Assembly (NCBI GenBank): GCA_963718995.1 | Contig: CAVRAP010000020.1 | Span: forward strand, 1-64,000 | Direction of reading: 5' to 3' | DNA from: UBA4744 sp963718995 | Lineage (GTDB): Bacteria > Actinomycetota > Acidimicrobiia > Spongiisociales > UBA4744 | Length of the DNA stretch: 64,000 nt | Shown here: piece after piece, positions 42,570-52,152 of the stretch | How positions within the stretch are numbered: the first letter of the stretch is position 1 | How the letters are laid out: every line of letters begins with the position of its first letter | Notes under the pieces: generated by a model | The model's database searches: none | Seen by the model: only the letters and a program-made list of their open reading frames with translations | What the model was told of the DNA's origin: nothing | Position numbers and translations under genes: made by a program

Positions 42570-43928
42570 GTGGTGCATCGACGGATCTTCGGTATCGAAA
42601 ACGAATACGGTGTGACCTGCACGTTGCGCGGCCAGCGGCGGCTCAGCCCCGACGAAGTGGCCCGTTATCTCTTCCGGCGGGTGGTCAGCTGGGGGCGCTC
42701 CTCGAACGTCTTCCTGGAGAACGGCGCCCGTCTCTATCTCGACGTGGGGAGCCACCCCGAATACGCCACGCCCGAATGTGACAACGTGCTCGATGTGGTC
42801 GCCCACGATAAGGCGGGCGAGCGGATCCTGGAGGAATTGGTCGTTTCGGCTGAAGAGCGCCTGGCCGAAGAAGGCATACGCGGGGAAATCTTCCTCTTCA
42901 AGAACAACACCGACTCGGCCGGCAACTCGTACGGGTGCCATGAGAACTACCTGGTTGGGAGGCACGGTGACTTCCAGAAAATGGTGGACACGCTGATCCC
43001 GTTCCTGGTTACGCGTCAGATCTTCATCGGGGCAGGAAAACTGCTCCAAACGGCGCGTGGGACCGTGTACAGCGTTGCGCAACGGGCCGAGCACATCTGG
43101 GAAGGCGTTTCGTCGGCGACCACGCGAAGTCGGCCCATCATCAACACCAGGGATGAGCCCCATGCAGACGCCGAACGCTATCGCCGTTTGCATGTCATCG
43201 CCGGCGATTCGAACATGTCGGAATACGCAACCTACGTGAAGATGGGGACGGTTGCCGCTCTGCTGCAAATGCTCGAAGATGACGTGGTCTTTCGGGACCT
43301 GAGCCTCGAGAATCCGATCCGGGCGATCAGAGAAATCAGTCACGACACAACCTGCCGGCGCAAAGTTCGCTTGAGTAACGGTCGGGAGTTGTCCGCCCTC
43401 GATATCCAATGGGAGTACCTCGACCGGGCGATTCGATACAGCCGCAGCCCGGGGTTTCCGGCACCTGTGCAGCGCGCCATCGAGATGTGGGAGCACCTGT
43501 TGACCGGCTTGGAGAAGGACCCGATGACGCTGGAACGCGAGGTCGACTGGGTGGCGAAGTACCAGCTCATCGAACGCTACCGGGCCCGCTGGGACCTGTC
43601 GCTGTCCGACCCGAAGATTGCACTGGTCGACCTTTCGTATCACGATGTCAACCGGCAGCGAGGCTTGTTCTACTTGCTGCAACGCAAAGGCATGGTGGAC
43701 AGGGTGGTCACCGACGACGCCATCGATGACGCCATGGTCCGGCCTCCCCAGACAACCCGGGCCCGGTTGCGGGGCGAATTCATCAAGGCAGCCAAGGCCA
43801 AGAAGCGGGACTTCACCGTCGACTGGGTCCACTTGAAGCTGAACGATCAAGCCCAGCGCACCGTCTTGTGCAAAGACCCTTTCAAGGCGACCGATGAACG
43901 GGTCGAGAAGCTGATCAGCAGTCTGTGA
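42570..43928 (+). CDS. pafA: Pup-protein ligase PafA
   Basis: 452 residues starting 'VHRRIFGIENEYGVTCTLRG'. GIENEYG is the ligase-type ATP motif, and 'SHPEYATPECDNVLDVVAHD' plus 'NNTDSAGNSYGCHENYLVGR' are the shared PafA/Dop core. It activates the Glu at the end of Pup with ATP and links it to a lysine of the target. The frame is intact, in contrast to dop. The second GTG at 42573 lies 7 bases after TACCCT (42561-42566), so a leaderless start there is possible. Confidence 0.96.
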   Translation: MVHRRIFGIENEYGVTCTLRGQRRLSPDEVARYLFRRVVSWGRSSNVFLENGARLYLDVGSHPEYATPECDNVLDVVAHDKAGERILEELVVSAEERLAEEGIRGEIFLFKNNTDSAGNSYGCHENYLVGRHGDFQKMVDTLIPFLVTRQIFIGAGKLLQTARGTVYSVAQRAEHIWEGVSSATTRSRPIINTRDEPHADAERYRRLHVIAGDSNMSEYATYVKMGTVAALLQMLEDDVVFRDLSLENPIRAIREISHDTTCRRKVRLSNGRELSALDIQWEYLDRAIRYSRSPGFPAPVQRAIEMWEHLLTGLEKDPMTLEREVDWVAKYQLIERYRARWDLSLSDPKIALVDLSYHDVNRQRGLFYLLQRKGMVDRVVTDDAIDDAMVRPPQTTRARLRGEFIKAAKAKKRDFTVDWVHLKLNDQAQRTVLCKDPFKATDERVEKLISSL

Positions 43929-44000
43929 GTGATGAGGTATCAGTCACCAGATACATGATCCTTCCCCGCTGAAGTCGGCGCCCATACACTGGTTCTCGCA

Positions 44001-44921
44001 ATGAAACGTGTGATCGAACGCCTGCTCAACCTCTTGGCCTTCTTGCTAACAACCGGACGGCCGGTCTCGGCGGACGAAATCCGCTCGACGGTTGCCGGCT
44101 ACGACCAGGAAAACGACGAAGCGTTCCGGCGTATGTTCGAGCGGGACAAAGATTTGCTCCGCAACATGGGCATACCGCTCGAATTGCGGCCGACGGACGT
44201 GTGGGAAGTTGAATTTGGATACGTCGTTCCGCGTGATGAGTACGAGCTCCCCGATCCCGGGTTGACCGATGAAGAACGCGCTGCGCTATGGCTGTCCGCT
44301 CAGGTAGTGCGCCTGGGTGGGCAACCGTCAGGACCCGAGGCCTTACTGAAGCTGGGCGGTGGCGCAATGTCCGGAGCAGGGGAGCCGCTGGCAGCCGACC
44401 TCGGCCAGTCGGCTGCGTCGCTGGCAGTGGTTTTCCAGGCCGTGACGGACCGCCGGGTCTTGAGCTTCGCCTATCGCAGCCGTGCCCGGCAGGTCCACCC
44501 GTATGGTCTTGTGCACCAGCGAGGCCATTGGTATCTCGTTGCTGCCGAAAGCGGCGAGGTGCGGGCGTACCGGATAGACCGGGGCTCGGAATACGCGGCG
44601 GAGGGTTCATCGGGAGCGTTCGACCGGCCGGCGGGCTTCCGACTTCGCGAGGCTCTCCCTTCTCTGCCGTGGCAGGCGGGTGAGGAAGACCTGGAAGCGA
44701 TCGTGCGGTTCGATCCTGAGGTCGCCTGGTGGGCCAGGCGTCAGTTGGCCGAACCGGCATCTGAGCTAGCGGACGGAGGGCTCGAAGCGCGGATACACGT
44801 AGCCAATCCTGCCGCATTCATCGGCTGGCTGCTGGCCTTCGAGGATCATGCCGAAATCATGAGTCCAGCGATTCTCCGCACCCAGTTGCTCGATCTGGTG
44901 AGGGGTGATCGTGATGAGTAG
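44001..44921 (+). CDS. pafB: WYL-domain regulator PafB
   Basis: 306 residues starting MKRVIERLLNLLAFLLTTGR: an N-terminal winged helix, then the WYL domain with 'FAYRSRARQVHPYGLVHQRG' and 'HWYLVAAESGEVRAYRIDRG', and a C-terminal WCX part. PafB and PafC form one activator that turns on DNA-damage genes independently of LexA in mycobacteria. It follows pafA on the same strand, 72 bp apart, as in M. tuberculosis. It overlaps pafC by 8 bp. Confidence 0.93.
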   Translation: MKRVIERLLNLLAFLLTTGRPVSADEIRSTVAGYDQENDEAFRRMFERDKDLLRNMGIPLELRPTDVWEVEFGYVVPRDEYELPDPGLTDEERAALWLSAQVVRLGGQPSGPEALLKLGGGAMSGAGEPLAADLGQSAASLAVVFQAVTDRRVLSFAYRSRARQVHPYGLVHQRGHWYLVAAESGEVRAYRIDRGSEYAAEGSSGAFDRPAGFRLREALPSLPWQAGEEDLEAIVRFDPEVAWWARRQLAEPASELADGGLEARIHVANPAAFIGWLLAFEDHAEIMSPAILRTQLLDLVRGDRDE

Positions 44922-45843
44922 GACCGCTCGCCGGCTCACCAGGATCCTGTCGATGGTTCCGTGGGTGATCGCCCATCAAGGAGCGAGTGTGAGCGACGTG
45001 TGCGGGAGGTTTGGCTACACCGAACGTGAACTACTCGAAGATCTCAACCTGGTGTTCGTGTGCGGCCTGCCCGGGTACGGACCCGGTGATCTCATGGTGG
45101 CCTACGTTGAGAACGATGAAGTGATCGTCGACATGGCCGAGTACTTCTCCCGTCCGTTTCGCCTCACTCCGGCCGAGGCCCTGGGCTTGCTGGCTTCGGG
45201 CTCGGCGCTCGTGAGCACCTCGCAGGCACCCGAAGTTCTCGAGAAAGCGGTCGGCAAGCTGGCATCTGCTCTCGGTATCGATCCCGACGAGGCTGTGGTC
45301 GTCGACCTGGCGGGTGAGTCGGAGCTGGTCACGATACTCCGCCAGAGCGTGAGCGAGAGGCGAGTCGTCTCGCTCACGTACACGTCGCTCGGCAAGGGCG
45401 AAACCCGGGAGCGACTGGTTGAACCGTGGTCGGTGTTCTCGACGCTCGGCAACTGGTACCTGTCGGGCTTCTGCCGGACGGCAGGGGCCGAAAGGGTGTT
45501 CCGCGTCGATCGGATCCAGCAGGCGCACCTCGCCGATGAGACCTTCACGCCACCGCAGGAACCGCCCCCGCCGGAGGTTCGCTATACGCCCTCTGAGGAC
45601 GATGTGCGGGCCACCATCGAACTCGGGGACCGGGCCCGATGGGTGGCCGAGTACTACCCGGTTGAGGTGCTGTCGGATTCAGGTTCGACCATGGTTATTG
45701 AGTTCTCAGCAGCGGACGCTTCCGTTGCCGCCCGCCTGTTGCTCCGGCTGGGACCCGACGCCCGGCTGGTTAAAGGGCCAGAAACGGAAGCCGCTCTCCA
45801 CGATCTGCGGAGGCGCATTCTCGCCCGCTACGAAGGCCGTTGA
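44914..45843 (+). CDS. pafC: WYL-domain regulator PafC
   Basis: About 309 residues, winged helix ('VIAHQGASVSDVCGRFGYTE' and 'RELLEDLNLVFVCGLPGYGP') and WYL domain ('RERLVEPWSVFSTLGNWYLS', 'GFCRTAGAERVFRVDRIQQA'). It is the partner of PafB in the same activator. The ATG at 44914 lies inside pafB's end. Whatever ligand the WYL domain senses (single-stranded DNA in M. smegmatis) is likely shared. Confidence 0.93.
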   Translation: MSRTARRLTRILSMVPWVIAHQGASVSDVCGRFGYTERELLEDLNLVFVCGLPGYGPGDLMVAYVENDEVIVDMAEYFSRPFRLTPAEALGLLASGSALVSTSQAPEVLEKAVGKLASALGIDPDEAVVVDLAGESELVTILRQSVSERRVVSLTYTSLGKGETRERLVEPWSVFSTLGNWYLSGFCRTAGAERVFRVDRIQQAHLADETFTPPQEPPPPEVRYTPSEDDVRATIELGDRARWVAEYYPVEVLSDSGSTMVIEFSAADASVAARLLLRLGPDARLVKGPETEAALHDLRRRILARYEGR

Positions 45844-45983
45844 GCGCATCCCGCCTGGTCCTGGTTCCCTGTCGAACCCGGTCCGTTACTAGTGCGGTAG
45901 GACTATTTCCCAATAGCCCCTTCAGCCCGACGCCCGTCCGGCCGATAACCCGTGTGTACGAAACGGTTAGCGGAGAAGACCGA

Positions 45984-46286
45984 ATGACCACCATCAAGAC
46001 GACATGCGAACGGTGCGGAGACGTTGAGCTAGAACCCGACGATCTCGCCCTCGAACTCGATCCCACCCAGGAGTCAGGCGTCTACGTTTTCACATGCCCG
46101 TCTTGTGTCGCCGTGCAACGGCGACCCGCCAACCCCCGGGTGGTCAACGTGCTCCTCGCCACAGGCGTCAGCTACGAGGTTGTGGCTCCCTCGCCGTTCG
46201 AGGACCCGATCACGGAAGCTGAGATCGAAGCCTTTTCGAGCCGGCTTTACGGGGAAGAAGATCTCCTCCGGCTGCTCACTTCCTAA
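45984..46286 (+). CDS. Small zinc-ribbon protein of unknown function
   Basis: 100 residues: 'MTTIKTTCERCGDVELEPDD' and 'GVYVFTCPSCVAVQRRPANP' give a CxxC-x29-CxxC ribbon. The C-terminus is a small alpha-helical part. Between pafC and tatA, on the same strand, it is in a place where actinobacteria often have a small protein, but I assign no function. The 140 bp before it shows no other gene. Confidence 0.6.
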   Translation: MTTIKTTCERCGDVELEPDDLALELDPTQESGVYVFTCPSCVAVQRRPANPRVVNVLLATGVSYEVVAPSPFEDPITEAEIEAFSSRLYGEEDLLRLLTS

Positions 46287-46361
46287 AAGAGCGATCGGCT
46301 TCACGGTCCTCAGAGTCTCGAAGTGCAGCACACCGTGTGGCACTAGCATGCCGCCCGCGTC

Positions 46362-46721
46362 ATGTTCGACTCAATCAGCTTCACCGAACTCATCACGATT
46401 CTGCTGATCGCCCTGATCGTGTTCGGGCCTGAGCGGCTCCCCGAACTCGCCAGAAAAGCCGGCACGTGGGCCAGAGAGATCCGTCGGACGGCCAGTGAGT
46501 TTCGCCGTGGGTTGGACCAAGAGGTCGGTGACCTCAAGCAACCATTCACAGAGATCAAGACCGATCTTGACAAAGCTCGCGGTGAGCTGAAGGCGGCCGG
46601 GGACGAGGTCAAGAAATCTGTTGAGTGGATCGGTCCGCCCCCCCTGGTTGGTCCGTCACCCGACGAAGCGGCCGCCGACCAGCCGGTCGACCCGCCCGAG
46701 TTGCCGGAGGCCGGCGAGTGA
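46362..46721 (+). CDS. tatA: Twin-arginine translocase subunit TatA/TatB
   Basis: 119 residues: one N-terminal transmembrane helix ('ELITILLIALIVFGPERLPE'), the 'FGPERLPEL' hinge, an amphipathic helix ('WAREIRRTASEFRRGLDQEV') and a long charged tail. The Glu in the helix and 'FGPERLPELAR' fit TatB-like proteins better than classic TatA (which has FG..KLP). It works with TatC next to it in exporting folded proteins. Overlaps tatC (GTGA). Confidence 0.9.
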   Translation: MFDSISFTELITILLIALIVFGPERLPELARKAGTWAREIRRTASEFRRGLDQEVGDLKQPFTEIKTDLDKARGELKAAGDEVKKSVEWIGPPPLVGPSPDEAAADQPVDPPELPEAGE

Positions 46722-47437
46722 CGGAAGAAGAGCGGCGCCAACCGATCCTCGAACATCTCAACGAACTTCGCTGGCGTCTCGTGAAGTCCGCCGTGGCGCT
46801 GACCGTTGGGGCGGTCGTCGCCTTCTTCTTCCGGGACTGGCTATTTGATCTCCTCGAGAGCCCGTACCGCCTGGCCATCGACAACACAGATGCCCTCGCT
46901 CAATTTCAGGTGACGGAAGGCTTCTCGGTTGCCATGCGCCTGGCGCTCTTCGGTGGGACGCTGTTGGCCAGTCCGGTTTTGCTCTATCAGATCTGGGCGT
47001 TCGTCAACCCGGCCCTCACACCTCGGGAACGCAAGTGGACGATTCCGATTGTCATCGCACTGGCTGTTCTGTTCAGCGGGGGCGTGATTTTTGGATACAT
47101 CATCCTGCCGCGAGGTCTCGAGTTTCTGCTGGGAATCCAGAGCGGTCTGGAGCCCATCATCGGTGTGAGCAGCTATATCTCCCTGGCCCTGCGGTTCTTG
47201 CTGGTTTTCGGACTCGCGTTCGAGTTTCCCGTGTTCTTGTTCGCGGCTTCGGCCGTCGGGTTGGTGTCATCGGACCAACTCGCTCGGGGACGGCGGTGGG
47301 CCGTGCTGACCATCGTTGTGGTTGGGGCCGTTGTCACCCCGACCGGAGATCCCCTCACCCTTCTGGCTCTTTCCGTCCCGCTCTACCTGCTGTATGAGTT
47401 GACCATCCTGCTGGTCAAAGTGATCCTGCGGAAATGA
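46718..47437 (+). CDS. tatC: Twin-arginine translocase subunit TatC
   Basis: 239 residues with six transmembrane helices, starting from the GTG at 46718 ('VTEEERRQPILEHLNELRWR'). 'HLNELRWRLVKSAVAL' holds the conserved signal-peptide contact site. 'FGYIILPRGLEFLLG' and 'TPTGDPLTLLALSVPLYLLY' are the usual C-terminal pattern. TatC binds twin-arginine signal peptides. It overlaps helY by 4 bp. Confidence 0.96.
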   Translation: MTEEERRQPILEHLNELRWRLVKSAVALTVGAVVAFFFRDWLFDLLESPYRLAIDNTDALAQFQVTEGFSVAMRLALFGGTLLASPVLLYQIWAFVNPALTPRERKWTIPIVIALAVLFSGGVIFGYIILPRGLEFLLGIQSGLEPIIGVSSYISLALRFLLVFGLAFEFPVFLFAASAVGLVSSDQLARGRRWAVLTIVVVGAVVTPTGDPLTLLALSVPLYLLYELTILLVKVILRK

Positions 47438-49984
47438 GCGTCTCGGACTTCTTTGCGAACCAGCCGTTTCGTCCGGACGCATTTCAGGAGGTCGCGGCCG
47501 AAGCTATCGAGAGTGGAGCGTCGGTCGTGGTCGCCGCCCCAACCGGGTCCGGCAAGACACTGGTAGCAGAGGTGGCGGTGCACCTGGCTCTGGCCCGTGG
47601 TCGGCGGGCCTTCTACACAACACCGATCAAGGCGCTGTCGAACCAGAAATTCGCCGATTTTCGGACTTCCTATGGCGACGAGCGGGTGGGTCTGCTGACC
47701 GGCGACAACTCCATCAACGGAGACGCCCCCATCGTGGTCATGACCACCGAGGTGCTCCGCAACATGATCTACTCGGATCCACAAGCCCTCGACGATCTCG
47801 ATACCGTGATCCTCGACGAGGTTCACTACTTGCAGGATCGGTTCCGCGGCGCTGTTTGGGAGGAGGTCATCATCCATGCCCCCACCCATATTCAACTCGT
47901 CTGTCTATCCGCAACGGTATCTAACGCCGATGAGTTCACCGACTGGGTACGCACCAGACGCGGACCAACCACGCTGGTCATCGAAGACACTCGTCCGGTT
48001 CCGCTGGAAAGCCTGTACGCGCTGAAGGACCGGTTTTCGGACAACGGCCTGATCATCGAGCCAATGCTGGTGCGGCGCAAGGGTCGGCCAGAGGCGAACC
48101 CGGACATCGTAAGAATGCTGGCGCGAAAGCGAAGCAGCAGGCGATTCGCCACCCCGCGCCGGGGTGAGGTCGTGGCAGCGCTGGCGGCCCAGAACATGCT
48201 CCCGGCCATCTACTTCATTTTCAGCCGGGCCGGCTGCGAAGACGCCGCCGGACGCCTCATGGAATCGGGGATTCGTCTCACTACGACCGACGAACGCGCG
48301 GCGATCCGGCTGCACGCCGAACAGCGGACCAGTCACCTGGGTGAGGAAGATCTTGCCGTCCTCGGGTACGACCGGTGGGTCTCACTTCTGCAATCAGGGC
48401 TGGCGGCGCACCATGCAGGACTGGTCCCCGCCTTCAAGGAGACGGTGGAAGAGTTGTTCCTGCGCGGTCTCATCCGGGTGGTGTTCGCTACCGAGACGCT
48501 GGCCCTCGGCATCAACATGCCGGCGAAGACGGTCGTGCTGGAAAACCTCTCGCGTTTCACCGGAGAAACCCACGAGGTGCTCCGGCCCGGTGACTACACC
48601 CAGCTCACGGGTCGGGCCGGAAGGCGCGGCATCGACACGCAGGGTTACGGAGTGGTGCTCCATTCGCGCTTCATCCAGTTCGACCGGGTAGCCGGCATTG
48701 CTTCTGCGGGCTCGCATGCCCTACGTTCCAGCTTCCGGCCGACCTACAACATGGCAGCCAACCTGGTTGCCAACTATCCGCAGGCACAGGCGGAGAAGCT
48801 ACTGAATGCCTCGTACGGGCAATATCAGCGCAAGAAAAGCGTCACCTCGTTGCGCCGGTCGCTCGAACCAAAAGAAGAGCGGCTCGCCGCTCTCCACAAG
48901 GACGCACAGTGCGAAAAGGGCGACGTGGGTGAATACCTGAGGCTGCTCAAGGTGGTCGACGGGGCCGGCCAGAAGCGGGCCGCCGGCGACTTCATCCGCA
49001 CCCTACAACCGGGTCAGGTTCTCGAGATCCCGGGGGGGAAACGCTCGGGTCGATACGTGGTCGTCAAGCAGTGGCGCGGGGCGGACCCTCCGCCGCGTCG
49101 TGGTGCTCTCGGAACAAGGAAACGTGGCCCAGTTCCGTTCGGTGGACCTCAGCCCGGGAACCGCCCGGCTGGGCCCCCTCGCACTTCCCAAGCCGTATCG
49201 CCCTCGAGATCCCCGATTCCAGCAGCTCGCTGCCCGCGCGCTAAGGAACTTCCAATCGACCAGGGCGGAACCCATGGTGCGGCCCGCAGCCGATCCCGTC
49301 GCAGAACACCCGGTAGCCGACTGCCCGGAGCGTGCCAAGCACGTCAAGGCAGCCCGTCTCGTCGAGCGAGCGGGTAGAGAAGTGGACCGCCTCCGCCACC
49401 AGCTCAACTTCGAGGGTGAGGGACTCGTCGAGGAGTTTCACGCCATTCTCGGGCTGCTATCCGACTGGGGATATGTCGACGGTTGGGGGTTGACGCCTGC
49501 CGGCGAACGGCTGCGGTTCATCTACAACGAACTCGATCTGCTCCTCGCCGATACGGTGGCGCGCGGTGTGTTCGACGATCTCGACCCTGCCGAAACTGCC
49601 TCGCTCGGTTCGTGTTTTGTTTACGAACCGCGCGCAGAGCAAACCGATGGGCAGATGCCGACGGCCCGCCTGGCGGAACGTTGGAGTACGGTCGTCGACC
49701 GTGGCACTGCTCTGAACCAGGCGGAACGCCAAAGACGTCTTCCGGAAACCCGCTCTCCCCACCCCGGGTTCTCTGAGCTCGCCTTTGCCTGGGCGCACGG
49801 CGAGGATCTCGAATCGCTCCTCGAGGATGACGACCTGGCAGCCGGTGACTTCGTGCGCACCTGCCGGCAACTGCTGGATCTATTGCGACAGATTCGAGAC
49901 GCCGAGCCGGGGCTGCGTAAGCAGATCTCCGACGCGATCCGTATGCTCGACCGAGGTGTTGTCGCAGCGGGAGGTTCGGTTTGA
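47434..49984 (+). CDS. helY: HelY DEAD/DEAH-box helicase, Ski2/Mtr4-like (frameshifted)
   Basis: About 850 residues. Helicase motifs: Walker A 'APTGSGKT' (35-42), 'TTPIKALSNQKFADFRTSYG', 'LDEVHYLQD', 'VCLSATVSNADEFTDWV', 'FATETLALGINMPAKTVVLE', and 'QLTGRAGRRGIDTQGYG'. The C-terminal arch and ratchet-like part ('EQGNVAQFRS', 'LNFEGEGLVEEFHAILGLLS') is in another frame. The shift is near 49075-49085, in the CGCGGGGCGGACC stretch. It is placed directly after tatC, as in M. tuberculosis. Likely role: RNA or DNA unwinding in RNA turnover or repair. The overlap with the next start is 4 bp. Confidence 0.9.
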
Positions 49985-50865
49985 ACGACTGGCTCGTCAT
50001 CGCAAACCCGTACGCGGGCCGGCGACGAGAGATCGAGCAGCGAACCCGCAAGGCCCTGGAGGCTCAGCGGATTGAGGCGGACATTGTCGCTCCGTACGGG
50101 GAAGCGGAGGTACAAGCCTGCATCGATGAAGCGGTGGCGGCCGGTCGGGACCGGGTAGTTGCCGTCGGCGGGGACGGGACCATCAACCTGGTGGTCGATG
50201 CACTGATGCAACATCGTTGGGAGCATCCGCCAACGCTCGGTGTCCTGCCTGCCGGTTCGGGCTCCGACTTCGTACGAACATTTGGAATCTCGCAACGTCT
50301 CGAGGATGCCGCCGGTCATTTGAGCGGGGATCAGGTCTACCCGTCTGATGTCGGTCTCCTGCGGGGAGCCTGGGGAGAGCGGCACTTCATCAACATTGGC
50401 GATGCTGGAGTCCTGGCTGCGCTCGTGAGACGGGCCGAGCGGCTCCCACGCTGGCTCGGCTCCGTTCGGTACCACGTTGCGCTTCCGCTCGTCTATCCCC
50501 GATTCCCGCAGGCGGAGATCAGGTTGGTCGCGGGGAAGCGAACCTACGAAGGGCCCGCCTTGTTGGTCGTCTTCGCCAACGCCCAGTTCTTCGGCGGAGG
50601 ATGGAATATCGCGCCCCGGGCGACTGTGACCGACGGGCTGTTCGACATGCAGGTATTCAGCGGTTCGAAGCGAGACATTCCTCGGCTATGGTTGCGCGCC
50701 AAGAGCGGGGACCACCTACGCGACAAGAAAGTGCAGAGGTTCTCGGCAGACCGATTCACGCTCGAGACCGACCCGGAGTGGCCGGTCGAGGCGGACGGAG
50801 AGTTTTTCGGGTCCGGCAGGGTGGAGGGCGAGATCCTGACGGGAGCGATCAACGTAAAGATTTAG
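49981..50865 (+). CDS. Diacylglycerol/sphingosine kinase-family lipid kinase
   Basis: 294 residues starting at TTG 49981, which overlaps the helY stop. 'WLVIANPYAGRRREIEQRTR' and the nucleotide site 'VVAVGGDGTINLVVDALMQH' (GGDGT) plus 'TLGVLPAGSGSDFVRTFGIS' are standard for the YegS/DagK family. The C-terminal barrel ends with 'DGEFFGSGRVEGEILTGA', the E-G motif of the family. It phosphorylates a lipid at the membrane; which one is unclear. Confidence 0.9.
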   Translation: MNDWLVIANPYAGRRREIEQRTRKALEAQRIEADIVAPYGEAEVQACIDEAVAAGRDRVVAVGGDGTINLVVDALMQHRWEHPPTLGVLPAGSGSDFVRTFGISQRLEDAAGHLSGDQVYPSDVGLLRGAWGERHFINIGDAGVLAALVRRAERLPRWLGSVRYHVALPLVYPRFPQAEIRLVAGKRTYEGPALLVVFANAQFFGGGWNIAPRATVTDGLFDMQVFSGSKRDIPRLWLRAKSGDHLRDKKVQRFSADRFTLETDPEWPVEADGEFFGSGRVEGEILTGAINVKI

Positions 50866-50937
50866 GAAAGCGCCGCGAGTCACGAGTGAACCGCGAGGAC
50901 GGTATATACTCCCGCCGCTTTTGGAACCGGAGGAGAC

Positions 50938-51401
50938 ATGGCCCGCAAGCCCAAGGTGCTCGACGAATCCGATGGTGGAGTCGACGACGCGGACATTGGC
51001 GCAGATGAAGAGACTGATGCAGACGAGCTTGATGAAACAGAGCTCGATGTCGACGACCTGGACGACGTTGTCGACGACGTCGAAGCGGAGGTCGTCGAGA
51101 CGATGACGATGCCGACGTCACGGACGATGACGATGACGATGACGATGCCGACGACGAAGCTGATGAGGCCCTCGAGGAACTCGAGGCGGAGGAACTCGAG
51201 CTCCTGGCGGAAGAGGCAGCCGATTCGTTGTTGGTCGACGAGGCGACGGAGCTGAGAGAGATCCGCCGGGCAGAACTCGGCCTCAACATTGGAGCCCAGG
51301 CGGCCCGCGTCGACGAGTTTGTCTGCTCCTCGTGTTTCCTGGTGAAGCGCACCAGCCAGCTGGCCAACAAACGGAAACTCATCTGTCGCGACTGCGTATA
51401 G
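50938..51401 (+). CDS. DUF4193 protein, Asp/Glu-rich with a C-terminal zinc ribbon (frameshifted)
   Basis: 154 residues, starting MARKPKVLDESDGGVDDADI. The middle is an Asp/Glu run coded by repeated GACGAT/GATGAC units. The C-terminus 'DEFVCSSCFLVKRTSQLANK' plus 'RKLICRDCV' is the CxxC...CxxC zinc ribbon that marks DUF4193 in actinobacteria. A missing base near 51101, just before the repeat, breaks the frame. The start has a strong GGAGGAG. The family is conserved and of unknown role; the ribbon and acidic tail suggest binding to a basic or nucleic-acid partner. Confidence 0.85.
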
Positions 51402-51417
51402 CGGCCCGGATACCTCG

Positions 51418-52152
51418 ATGCGCGCCGATGAGGTCACGGTCGTAGTACCCACCTACAACGAGCGTGAGAACCTTGAAGCACTGGTGAAGGCCATTCTGCC
51501 GAATGGCTTCCGGGTCTTGGTCGTCGATGACGGTTCCCCGGACGGAACCGGGACCCTGGCCGACGAACTGGCCGCCTCATACGAGCTGGTTGCGGTGCTC
51601 CACCGCCCGGCAAAGGAAGGACTCGGGCCTGCCTATGCAGCCGGATTCGGACACGCGTTGGCGCATGGGGCCCGGGTGGTTTGCGAGATGGACGCCGACT
51701 TCTCCCACGATCCGAACGATCTCCCGCGCCTGATCGAGGTCGTTACGTCTGGCAGTGCCGACCTGGCCATCGGCAGCCGGTACGTACCCGGTGGCTCGAC
51801 CCCCGACTGGCCGATGCACCGGCGGCTCCTCTCTCAGGGCGGCAACTTCTACGCCCGTATCATGCTCGGTCTGGCGGTACGCGATGTCACGGCCGGATTC
51901 CGGGCTTATCGCGCCGGTGGTCTAGCTCAGCTCCACGCGGACACCTGCCAGGCGTCCGGCTACGGGTTCCAGGTTGAACTGGCCTGGCGGGCCAGTCGCG
52001 CGGGGCTACGGATTGTTGAGGTACCGATCATCTTTCGCGACCGGGTCTACGGTGAGTCGAAGATGAAAGGCAAGATCGTGATCGAAGCTATGTGGCTGGT
52101 GACCAAGTGGGGATTCGGACGGCGGACCGGTAGGGGCGGCGCAGAACGATGA
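51418..52152 (+). CDS. Polyprenol-phosphate mannosyltransferase-like GT2 enzyme
   Basis: 244 residues, GT-A fold: 'VTVVVPTYNERENLEALVKA', 'VLVVDDGSPDGTGTLADELA', 'VVCEMDADFSHDPNDLPRLI' (DxD-like) and 'GSRYVPGGSTPDWPMHRRLL'. These are the blocks of dolichol/polyprenol-phosphate mannose synthases (Ppm1/DPM1). It lacks the C-terminal transmembrane extension of some members. It would make polyprenyl-phosphate mannose for lipoglycan or protein glycosylation. Overlaps the GNAT gene by 4 bp. Confidence 0.9.
   Translation: MRADEVTVVVPTYNERENLEALVKAILPNGFRVLVVDDGSPDGTGTLADELAASYELVAVLHRPAKEGLGPAYAAGFGHALAHGARVVCEMDADFSHDPNDLPRLIEVVTSGSADLAIGSRYVPGGSTPDWPMHRRLLSQGGNFYARIMLGLAVRDVTAGFRAYRAGGLAQLHADTCQASGYGFQVELAWRASRAGLRIVEVPIIFRDRVYGESKMKGKIVIEAMWLVTKWGFGRRTGRGGAER

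Noticed and set aside
48394..48717. Minus-strand frame inside helY
   Set aside because: Shadow of the helicase motif region; no independent signals.
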